A stretch of 64,000 nucleotides of DNA. Origin: Planococcus sp. 107-1. Lineage in GTDB: Bacteria; Bacillota; Bacilli; Bacillales_A; Planococcaceae. The notes under the pieces are model-generated. The model did no database searches, was not told the DNA's origin, and saw only the letters and a program-made list of their open reading frames with translations. Both the position numbers and the translations under genes were made by a program. The stretch is from NCBI RefSeq assembly GCF_021513255.1, contig NZ_CP090977.1, positions 3,224,001 to 3,288,000 on the forward strand, given 5' to 3'. The stretch's first letter is position 1. Each line of letters starts with the position of its first letter. This document shows positions 26,475 through 33,493 of the stretch, in pieces.

Positions 26475-27113
26475 ATGATTAAAAGCCCTTGAGCAGTGGA
26501 TTACACCAGAGTCGTGTACGGCTCTTCCAACCCGGAAATTGTAACTAGCCTAAAACCTGATCCAGCTGTAAAATCGGTCGCCCTCACGTTTGACGATGGC
26601 CCGAGCCGGGTGTTGCCGGAAATTCTGGATATCTTAAAACAAGAAAATGTTCCCGCTGCGTTCTTTTGGCAGACACGCCTTCTCCACCCGGAACGTCCGT
26701 GGAAAAGAGTTTTGGATGAAGGCCATTTAATTGGAACGCATACGGTAAAGCATAAAAACCTGACGGCTCTTTCCTACGAGGAACAGTACCGTGATATCCG
26801 AAACAGCCTATCAAAAATCAGTGAAATCACTGGAGCAAAACCTATTTATTTCCGTCCTCCTTTCGGTCAATTCAATGATGATACCTTAAAGGCCGCACGC
26901 GAATTGAATTTAAAAACCGTTATGTGGCGAGTGGCTTCGATGGACTGGGAGCTACAAAAGAATCCCGAAAATCTAGTGACCACTGTTGTTGACAATTTAG
27001 AGGACGGTGCGATTATTCTGCTCCATGAACTTCAGCATACCGTTCAGATGCTGCCAAAATTGATCCAAGCCATACGCGAGCAAGGCTATACGTTCAAATC
27101 ATTGGATGCTTAA
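26475..27113 (+). CDS. NodB-fold polysaccharide deacetylase with an in-frame UGA at codon 6 (candidate selenoprotein or nonsense codon)
   Basis: The catalytic domain is intact: the TFDDGPS motif, zinc ligands in GTHTVKH, YFRPPFGQFN, a late VASMDW, and LLHELQHT. No signal peptide is seen, so the roughly 212-residue protein seems cytosolic. The best start is the ATG at 26475, with AAAAGGAG eight bases upstream. It reads MIKSP, then TGA (26490-26492), then AVDYTRVVYGSSNPEIV in the same frame. Options: (a) UGA is selenocysteine, supported by a SECIS-like hairpin at 26508-26525 and full Sec machinery next door; (b) a TGG Trp codon has changed to TGA by mutation or error, as MIKSPWAVDY would be an ordinary sequence; (c) translation begins at GTG 26496, which has a poor ribosome binding site. 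The frame breaks elsewhere here are indels, not substitutions. It is the last gene of the PhnDCE-like operon. Confidence 0.8.
26508..26525 (+). promoter_or_regulatory. SECIS-like hairpin in deacetylase gene
   Basis: AGAGTCG-TGTA-CGGCTCT forms a 7-bp stem (one G-U) with a 4-nt loop having G in the second position. The loop begins 22 bases after the in-frame UGA. These features fit the loose bacterial SECIS consensus as I remember it, but such hairpins also arise by chance. Confidence 0.4.
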
Positions 27114-27129
27114 TGGATTTCTTCAACCG

Positions 27130-27174
27130 AAGAGGCCTGGAACTTTGTGTTTTTCAAAGTTCCAGGCCTCTTTA
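27130..27174. terminator. Bidirectional terminator
   Basis: A perfect 18-bp stem (27130-27147 with 27155-27172) with a 7-nt loop lies between the convergent deacetylase and racemase genes. Confidence 0.95.
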
Positions 27175-27876
27175 TTTGTTCATTTCCAAAATGGCGGCAA
27201 CAATTGCGTCCACGTGGATGTCAGTGGTGTTCAGCTGATGCATCTTTGTATCTTCCGGCTTGATGATCATCGGCAATTCGGTGCAGCCAAGAATAATCCC
27301 TTCAATCCCGTTGCGCTTTTCCATCTTAGAAATGATGTCCAGGAACCGCTCTTTCGTATCCGGCTTAACAATGCCTTTCTCCAATTCCTTGACGATTTTC
27401 TCATGGAGATACTGTTGCTCTTCTTCATTCGGCATCTGCACTTCGATGAGGCTCTTTTCAAAAGGATGAAGGAAAAAGTCATTCTCCATCGTGAACTTTG
27501 TTCCAAGCAGCCCTACTTTTTTAATATTAAGCTGACGCACCTTTTCTGCCGTTTCTTCTACAATGCTGATCAGCGGAATACCCACTTTCTCCTGAACTTG
27601 GCCAAAAACGATATGAGGCGTATTTGCTGCGAGAACAGCAAAGTCGGCACCTGCTTTTTCTAATCGATGCACTGCCCCTACTAAGTAATCGATCAATTCA
27701 TTCGTTTTGCCATTTTCCAACAGCTCGAAAATTTTATACATATTGATGCTATTAATCAGAAACTCAGGCAAACTTTCCGAATCCCCGGATTTTTTCTGGA
27801 ATTTCGAAATAATCGCCTGGTAATATTCAACGGTCGACTCTGGGCCAGTGCCTCCGATCAATCCTAAAGTCTTCAT
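27172..27876 (-). CDS. Aspartate/glutamate racemase family protein
   Basis: The ATG at 27876 (MKTLGLIGGTGPESTVEYYQ) has GGAGGAGGGG upstream and is clearly the start; the longer frame is not supported. The 234-residue protein has the family start LGLIGGTGPEST, the first active-site region AVLAANTPHIVF and the second, IILGCTELPMII. The second Cys is present. At the first site the residue before NT is Ala where many racemases have Cys, as also occurs in some RacX/YgeA-like enzymes, so the exact substrate and activity are uncertain. Monocistronic, with a terminator shared with the deacetylase. Confidence 0.85.
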   Translation of the reverse strand: MKTLGLIGGTGPESTVEYYQAIISKFQKKSGDSESLPEFLINSINMYKIFELLENGKTNELIDYLVGAVHRLEKAGADFAVLAANTPHIVFGQVQEKVGIPLISIVEETAEKVRQLNIKKVGLLGTKFTMENDFFLHPFEKSLIEVQMPNEEEQQYLHEKIVKELEKGIVKPDTKERFLDIISKMEKRNGIEGIILGCTELPMIIKPEDTKMHQLNTTDIHVDAIVAAILEMNK

Positions 27877-27943
27877 GTCAAATCCCCTCCTCCTGTCGGC
27901 TAGAACCCACTCTCTTGGTGTATACCCGTTTGGCTGCAATAAA

Positions 27944-27976
27944 ATAGAGGAAGAATGATAAAATTCTTCCTCTCCC
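27944..27976 (-). terminator. Terminator of M28-like gene
   Basis: AGAGGAAGAAT (27946-27956) and ATTCTTCCTCT (27963-27973) form a perfect 11-bp stem followed by ATTTTATT on the minus strand. Confidence 0.85.
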
Positions 27977-27978
27977 TA

Positions 27979-29050
27979 TTATTTCGCTTGTTTAAATCCT
28001 TCTTCGTCCGTTTCTATCGCAAACGGTGGTTGACTTGTACAAGCTTCGAAAAGGATGGCCATATATTGCAGACAATCTGCTCTTAAATCTTCCGCTTCCG
28101 TTTTTCGGTTACTTCGGTCTGCTTGAATCGAAGCCCTCACAGTTGCAGGGAGGCCCCCTTTTCTCAGCTCGAAGCCTTCGTGATGTCTGGCATCCAAATG
28201 AAGATGAAGCAAGCATTCACTTTGCTGCTCTTCCCATGAAGCCTGATAGTGCTTGGATAAAAAGAGCAGACGGACCGATTTATCCAAGAAGAGGTTCTGT
28301 AATGACAAAACACGTGCCATTTCTAATAGTACAGCATTAGTTCCAGCACTTTCTGCAGAATCGATGGTGCTGCTGACTTGGATGAAGTCCTGGGAAGCTT
28401 GGCTCCTGATTCCGGCTGTCAGCGTTGGAATTTCCCCGCCAGCCCGTTTCAACTTCGGTCATTAGCCAACAGCACGCTTCTTCTGGAGCTGCAGACCAGC
28501 TGTTCTTCAATTTCTCTCCTTCTTTCTCGCTCATAGCCAGAACAGGGATGCTTGCAAAGTATTTTTGGGCAAAGTCGACTTTAGCCTTTTCGCTTTTTAG
28601 AGATAAGGCTTCCCGAACCGATTCGCCTTCAATGAAAACAATTGCTTTGGCTCCTGCCTTTTCAGCCATCTTGACAATTTCTGAAGATACCATTCCTTCA
28701 GTTACGAAAATCTCTTTTGAAGGTGCAATGTTTTCTTGCCAGCATGTAACGTAGCGAAGCTTACCGTTTAATCCGATTTCCCCCGTAGAAGTTGACATCG
28801 AATGTGCCGAACAAAGAAATTCTTCGCCATGAAAGGATAAACGGGCGTGGATTGGTAAACTGATAAAGCTGTCATGGAAACTCAATTTCGCTTCTACGCC
28901 TAGAATTTCAAGCACTTCTTTGGCATATTGGAAACTGCGAAGCTCCTTTTTTGCAACAGGAAAACTCGTTTCTTTGATAAACTGGTTCTTAAATGATTGC
29001 AGTTGATTTTCAGAAATTGCTTCCAGCAGCTCTCTTTCAATCCGCTCCAT
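27979..29050 (-). CDS. M28-type aminopeptidase-like protein, with a single-base frame break and degenerate metal site
   Basis: Two overlapping frames (29050 to about 28445, and about 28447 to 27979) together make a 356-residue protein once one extra base near 28444-28449 is removed (…WLMTEVKRAGGEIPTLTAGI…). The N-terminal half resembles the PA-like insert of M28 peptidases (VTEGMVSSEIVKMAEKAGAK, AIVFIEGES). The second half has IQVSSTIDSAESAGTNAVLL, in the place where active M28 enzymes have a His-x-Asp and an Asp-Asn metal motif. Those ligands are missing here, so it may be a non-catalytic member or a decayed gene. The start at 29050 or 29056 follows AAAGGGGA. No signal peptide is visible. 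Confidence 0.6.
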
Positions 29051-29231
29051 GGTCATTCCCCTTTCCTTGTAAGCCGTCTCCAGCAGAATCAGACACTTCA
29101 TTAAACATGCAGTTTTTTTGTAAATATTTTGAAAGGTTATTTCGGTATGGAATTTTTTTAAGTATAAATGGAATTTTACTAAAATACAATAAAATTTAGA
29201 ATATTTAGATTTTACAAACTGGTAAATGATA

Positions 29232-29266
29232 AAAAGACGGATGGCCCAATCTGCCACCCGTCTTTT
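29232..29266 (-). terminator. Terminator of ribT-like gene
   Basis: AAAAGACGG/CCGTCTTTT outer arms with an inner ATGGC/GCCAC stem, adjacent to the stop codon at 29270. Confidence 0.85.
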
Positions 29267-29269
29267 CGT

Positions 29270-29674
29270 TTACTTATATGAATGGTTTAATCCAGTATGT
29301 GCAAGTCCAGTAATTCTACTATGCGTCTTTTTACTTCTGCATTTAGCAAGAAATTCTTCTGTTTCATCAGTGGTTTTCATTTCTTTTTTCAACATCATTT
29401 GCTGAAGTTTATCCACCATCATTAGACCGTATCCTTCTCCTCTATGCGAAGGCAGAACCGAGACGTGGTGTACAATGAAATAATCTTCTTCGACTTCAAT
29501 CCCGATCAGCCCGACATAACTTTCGTTTACTTTCAGTAAATACAATTGCCATGACGGGTTTTTTTCATAGCGAAGCATGGAGTGGCGTAAGTTAGTTAAA
29601 TTTTTCTCCTGAGGCATGAACGACAGTAAACCCATAGCAATCTTTTCACATGATTTCTTGTATCTGACTAACAT
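29270..29674 (-). CDS. GNAT acetyltransferase, RibT-like
   Basis: The ATG at 29674 follows GAGGATG. The start MLVRYKKSCEKIAMGLLSFM is almost the same as the remembered start of Bacillus subtilis RibT. The acetyl-CoA-binding region VSVLPSHRGEGYGLMMVDKL follows near residue 75. The protein is 134 residues. In B. subtilis ribT closes the riboflavin operon, but no rib genes are present here and the substrate is unknown. The upstream neighbour (29709-30131) is separated by 35 bases on the same strand and may share a transcript. Confidence 0.8.
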   Translation of the reverse strand: MLVRYKKSCEKIAMGLLSFMPQEKNLTNLRHSMLRYEKNPSWQLYLLKVNESYVGLIGIEVEEDYFIVHHVSVLPSHRGEGYGLMMVDKLQQMMLKKEMKTTDETEEFLAKCRSKKTHSRITGLAHTGLNHSYK

Positions 29675-29708
29675 AAGCACATCCTCGATTCGTAGATCTT
29701 GTTGGTGG

Positions 29709-30131
29709 TCAATTCATGTAAACTCGTCCGTCCAATTGATCAATAATTTCCAAAGCTGCCGCCAGACGCTCAGCAAAACATTCAGGGGGCTCTTTCGATT
29801 CCATAGAAACACACACAATATTCGGATTAGAAACCAATTTCTGGCGGTAATTAGTCGGCAACGGAATTTGATGCTTTCTTAATCGATTTAAAAATGCCGG
29901 GTATTCTTCTGGCAAGAGATAAATCTCCGCTTTGTTGAAAGCAGAACCGTCATCTCTCAAATGGTGAAAAGAAATATCAAGATCCAATGTGCAATAAAAG
30001 CAAGACTTACTTGCCCGTATTTCTAATGTCCGCTGTTTTTTGACTGTGCATTCTTCGCCCAACCATTCAATCTCTGCATTCATAACCATTCCAACTTTTT
30101 CGCCCATTTGCTCTAATCGGTCCATTTCCAT
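29709..30131 (-). CDS. Protein of unknown function, possibly DUF1259-like (140 aa)
   Basis: ATG 30131 or 30125 both follow AGGAGCTG; the second has better spacing. The product is hydrophilic with a Cys pair CFYCTLDLD, a central EIYLLPEEYPAFLNRLRKHQ helix region, then NIVCVSMESKEPPECFAERL. The order strand, LLPEEY helix, strand, ending helix faintly resembles DUF1259 (LppY/LpqO) proteins, but the similarity is from memory and weak. Cysteine content (four Cys) is high for its size. It lies just downstream of the small CxxC gene and upstream of the RibT-like gene, all on one strand. Confidence 0.6.
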   Translation of the reverse strand: MEMDRLEQMGEKVGMVMNAEIEWLGEECTVKKQRTLEIRASKSCFYCTLDLDISFHHLRDDGSAFNKAEIYLLPEEYPAFLNRLRKHQIPLPTNYRQKLVSNPNIVCVSMESKEPPECFAERLAAALEIIDQLDGRVYMN

Positions 30132-30150
30132 CAGCTCCTATTGATTCTTT

Positions 30151-30362
30151 TTACCGTCTATTCATTTCATCTTCTAAGCTTGTATGAAACGTTTCACAAT
30201 AACAGCATTTCTTGTACCGCTTCGCTTGGAGTAATTGATTGATGTAATTGACACAATCCGTAAATTCTCTCAATGCAGCTGGGGTTCCGACAAATCCGCA
30301 ACGGTCACCGGCAAACTTCTGGAGATGGATACTTTTTTTCGATGATCAATGAAATAAGTCAT
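30151..30362 (-). CDS. Small CxxC protein of unknown function, with a single-base frame break
   Basis: AAGGGG lies before ATGs at 30368 and 30362. The frame runs MTYFIDHRKK and then an A-run (A7 near 30330-30337) appears one base short. With the base restored the protein continues SIHLQKFAGDRCGFVGTPAA, ends with KKCCYCETFHTSLEDEMNRR and has 70 residues in total. The CCYC motif suggests metal binding or redox activity. No family recognised. The break is of the same homopolymer type as in eleven other places in this window. It lies 20 bases upstream of the 29709-30131 gene. Confidence 0.55.
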
Positions 30363-30399
30363 ACGCATAGCCCCTTTTAGTTAATAAAAGACGCAAAAA

Positions 30400-30660
30400 A
30401 ACACCGAAAAGAATTTGACGTAATTCTTTGCGGCGTTGTTTACAGCACTATTGTCTGTTCCATCCTGCCCTTTTATCCAATTGTTTATCCTCAACAACTT
30501 GATGTTTTTTAGCTGCTTTCAGACTAATACAAAATTTAGAGTTTGTAAAGCCGTTAGTCCTAGCAATTTATACTTTAATTGTCTAAATATCACTTTTTTG
30601 ATGTTAAGGGGCCTTTAGTTTATCGTTTCCCCTTATGTATTTCATTTAAACCCTTTTTTT
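30400..30660 (-). other. Intergenic region after the ABC exporter operon with terminator and second hairpin
   Basis: No convincing gene is found here. A 16-nt-arm hairpin (30400-30415 with 30422-30437, 14 of 16 paired or wobble) is followed on the minus strand by a T run: a good terminator. About 200 bases upstream, AAGGGG/CCCCTT arms at 30607-30636 form a weaker hairpin just past the permease stop. The stretch between could be a long 3' UTR or a small RNA. Confidence 0.45.
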
Positions 30661-31366
30661 AATCCATCATTCTTTTTTTGTAAATTATGGCTGTCAGCGC
30701 GCCTGCAGCTGCGGTCCAGATGAAAATGATGCCAAATTGCATAGCCGTTTCACTAAAACCGGCGCCATTTTCCACTTTCGATGCAATTTCAATAAGCTGC
30801 ACGCTCGGAAGGTATTCCACCACTTTTAAAACAGGATACTTTTCTGCTAAAGGCAACAAGAATGAACCGAACGAGAAAATCCCAAGAACCGGCAAGATAA
30901 TGACGGAGGCTTCCATAACAGATTTGGCCCATAAGCCGAGCAGCGTCCCAAGCGCAATATAGAAAAACGAAGACAAGACAATCGCAAGTGACACAATCAG
31001 CAGGTTCGCTGGCTGATATTCGGACAATAAGGCACCGGCTACTATAACCAAAATGGTCAATACAAACGTTAGCAAACTTTTGCCGCTCAGAATCTCGAAC
31101 GTACTGGCCGGTGAAAGCATTAAACCGCGAAGCGTATTTTGTTCTTTTTCTTCTGCAATCAAGCAGCATTGGACAAAGGTTGCGACCATGGCAAACGTCA
31201 AATTGATGATCATATAATGTGCATCAAGCGTATCGACTCCCATGCGCCCATAAAGTGCCGCTACAAATAATGGCATAAAGAGGACGACTGAAACTGCTAT
31301 ATTCCGTGAAAAATCCTTGAAATCCTTTTGAAAAATTGCGTTTACCCGTTTGATTGATTCGTTCAT
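30659..31366 (-). CDS. ABC-2 type transporter permease
   Basis: The 235-residue protein has about six hydrophobic segments. The region CCLIAEEKEQNTLRGLMLSP between segments 2 and 3 is a signature of ABC-2 (NatB-like) permeases. The ATG overlaps the stop codon of the ATPase gene by four bases, so translation is coupled. With the ATPase it would form an exporter; the regulator just upstream is the LytTR-ABC protein. The cargo is unknown; related operons are linked to sodium, antimicrobial peptides or cell-envelope stress. Confidence 0.87.
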   Translation of the reverse strand: MNESIKRVNAIFQKDFKDFSRNIAVSVVLFMPLFVAALYGRMGVDTLDAHYMIINLTFAMVATFVQCCLIAEEKEQNTLRGLMLSPASTFEILSGKSLLTFVLTILVIVAGALLSEYQPANLLIVSLAIVLSSFFYIALGTLLGLWAKSVMEASVIILPVLGIFSFGSFLLPLAEKYPVLKVVEYLPSVQLIEIASKVENGAGFSETAMQFGIIFIWTAAAGALTAIIYKKRMMD

Positions 31367-32210
31367 GCTAATACCCTCCCTGTCGCTTTTACAAAAATAT
31401 CGCCGAGTGTCGGTTCGTTTGAATGGATGGTTGCTACTTGTCCGTTTTTCATGAACTCATATAGCACCTGTGCATCTTCAGTGCCTGTAGACAGCACCAC
31501 TTTTTCTTCGTTTTTCAATTCGACTGTCATCGTGCCGTCTGCATAACGCTTCTTTAGTTGATCCGGTGTATCCATCAACTGGATTTTCCCTTTGTTCAGG
31601 AAAGCCACCCGGTCGCATAAAGTATCCGCTTCTTCCATATCATGCGTGGTCAGGAAAATCGTCGTCCCTTTTTCATTCAATGCACGAAGCCCTTTGTAGA
31701 TATGGCGGGTATTGACCGGATCAAGCGCTGACGTCGGTTCGTCCAAAAACAGCAGCTCCGGTGCATGGAGCAAGGTACGTGCCAAAAGCACACGCTGCGT
31801 CATGCCTTTCGATAAGGCAGAAACCTTTTTCTTCCGGTCTTCCTGCAGATTGACCGATTCCAGCACCTCATTGATCTTGCTGAGCGGCATGCCATACAGC
31901 TCACAATATAACTTCAGGTTTTCATAAACGGTCATTCTTTTATACAAGCCGCTGTTATCGGTAAGCACACCAAAGCGTTGGCGATATTCGGGCTTCTTCA
32001 ATTTAGAAATGGATTCGCCGAAGACAGTCGCGCTTCCTACAGTCGGCTCCAATTGTCCGGTAAGAATTTTAATCGTTGTGGTCTTCCCAGATCCGCTTGG
32101 TCCGAGGAAACCAAAAATCTCCCGCGTTTTACCGTAAAACTCAAATCCTCAATTGCTGGCTGGTTGGCGAAGATTTTTGCCATCGCGTTCACTTCAATGA
32201 TATTTTCCAT
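31363..32210 (-). CDS. ABC transporter ATP-binding protein, with a single-base frame break at the Walker A region
   Basis: The ATG at 32210 follows GGAGGAATGACAA and starts MENIIEVNAMAKIFANQPAI. Near 32129-32133 a G run is one base short just before the Walker A loop. Restoring it gives EIFGFLGPSGSGKTTTIKIL and joins smoothly to the open frame that continues with TVYENLKLYCELYGM. The signature LSKGMTQR, Walker B ELLFLDEPTSALDP and TTHDMEEA switch are all present. The full protein is 282 residues, a typical NatA-like ATPase. Without the restored base the Walker A loop would be lost from the downstream frame. It is coupled to the permease gene and lies just downstream of direct repeats that look like LytTR sites. 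Confidence 0.87.
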
Positions 32211-32296
32211 TTGTCATTCCTCCTGAATCTGTTTCGGCTTCTGCCTGTTGCTAATTACAGATTAACGGGAAAAGACAGGGGAAACATCATATTTCA

Positions 32297-32329
32297 GGTG
32301 AAAGGAGCCATTTCTGGGGTGAATGGAGC
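32297..32329. promoter_or_regulatory. Direct repeats spaced 21 bp, probable LytTR binding site
   Basis: GGTGAAAGGAGC (32297-32308) and GGTGAATGGAGC (32318-32329) differ at one base and start exactly 21 bp apart, two turns of the helix. That arrangement is the usual one for LytTR regulators. The site lies between the LytTR gene and the ABC exporter genes. Confidence 0.7.
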
Positions 32330-33355
32330 TTATTTCATGCCCAATATTCCCTTTAACTCCGCCATTTTGCTTTTTGACAACGGAATCGATGACTTTTTTG
32401 CATCCTCAAGAACAAGGCTATAGCTGTTTCGCGTCCAAGTGATGACTTCCCGCACCTTTTGAAGGTTAACGATATAGGAACGATGGCAGCGGAAAAATCC
32501 ATAAGGCAATAATCGCTGTTCAAGTTCACTCAACGTAAAATAGCTCGGGAAGGCTTCGCCTTTAATGTATAAAAAAGACTGGCCTTCGGAACTCTCGATG
32601 TAATCGATTTCCGGCGGATCAAATAGGACAATCTTTTCGTTCACTTTGGTCGGTATTTTTTCAAAGCGAATGGGCTGGATGCTTTCTGCGGCCGCCGATT
32701 CTTCAACTTTTTCTTCAACTTCCGGTTCTTCCTCTAAAGTCTGAATTTGATAAAGTCCATTTTCATCAAGCCGATATACACGGTCTGCTGCGATTACGGC
32801 GTTTTCCAGATTTCCAGACAAAATGAAAACGGTCTTGCCAGCTGTTCGGAGTTCAGTTAACAGCGAAAGGAAAATCCGCTTCGATTCCATATCCAGGTTT
32901 TGGTCCGGCTCCTCCATCACCCATACGTCAGGGTTTTGAATATACAGAGCTGCCAATTGGATTCGCCGTTTTTCGGACGGTGTTAATTTTTCAAGCTTGG
33001 TATTTTTCTTTAGCTCTAATTGGACCTTCCGAATTATATCATCCACTTTATCAGGAGAATTATGAAGGTTTTTATAAAAGCGCAGTGCTTCTAAAACCGT
33101 GAGTCTTTTGTATACGCCATCGTTCAAGAATAAAAAGCCCATTTTCACTGATTTTTGGGCTAATGCCTGTCCCGCTAGCTGAATTTCGCCTTGCGATAAA
33201 GAACTTTTCCCTAAAAGCAGTTCCATCAGCTGGGATCGAATGTTCACATTCGAATAAATTGCCAAAACTTCTCCTGCAATTAAGGATAGATTGAACGCAG
33301 GAAAAACCAATGCATCGTTTTTATGCTTTTCTGCATCAATAAATGCCAGTGTCAT
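32330..33355 (-). CDS. Degenerate ABC ATPase domain fused to a LytTR DNA-binding domain
   Basis: Residues 1-210 follow the ABC ATPase fold, but the Walker A position reads AIYSNVNIRSQLMELL with no GxGK(S/T). The signature is LTPSEKRRIQLA and Walker B is VWVMEEPDQNLD. ATP binding is therefore probably lost. An acidic linker (EEEPEVEEKVEESAAAES) leads to a LytTR domain of about 95 residues (FLYIKGEAFPSYFTLSELEQ, GFFRCHRSYIVNLQKV, SYSLVLEDAKKSSIPLSKSK). The protein likely regulates the ABC-2 exporter genes downstream, using the 21-bp-spaced repeats. The dead ATPase domain may sense the state of the transporter by docking to it; that part is conjecture. Fusions of this type exist in Firmicutes. 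Confidence 0.85.
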   Translation of the reverse strand: MTLAFIDAEKHKNDALVFPAFNLSLIAGEVLAIYSNVNIRSQLMELLLGKSSLSQGEIQLAGQALAQKSVKMGFLFLNDGVYKRLTVLEALRFYKNLHNSPDKVDDIIRKVQLELKKNTKLEKLTPSEKRRIQLAALYIQNPDVWVMEEPDQNLDMESKRIFLSLLTELRTAGKTVFILSGNLENAVIAADRVYRLDENGLYQIQTLEEEPEVEEKVEESAAAESIQPIRFEKIPTKVNEKIVLFDPPEIDYIESSEGQSFLYIKGEAFPSYFTLSELEQRLLPYGFFRCHRSYIVNLQKVREVITWTRNSYSLVLEDAKKSSIPLSKSKMAELKGILGMK

Positions 33356-33450
33356 GTGATGCCCTCTTCTCTTGCTTGTATTTTCTCAATAATAAAATTA
33401 TAACAAATTTGCCCAACTGAAGAATCGGCTATTCGATTCACTGCAACAAT

Positions 33451-33486
33451 AAAAAAGCTGCAGAATTTTACTTCTGTAGCTTTTTT
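33451..33486 (-). terminator. Terminator of pabA-pabBC
   Basis: 15-nt arms (33451-33465 with 33472-33486) pair with a single G-U; T-rich on the minus-strand side. Confidence 0.9.
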
Positions 33487-33493
33487 CAGTCGA

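Noticed and set aside
27172-27876. Racemase as inactive because of Ala before the NTPH motif
   Set aside because: Known relatives tolerate non-Cys residues at the first site, so loss of activity cannot be claimed from this alone.
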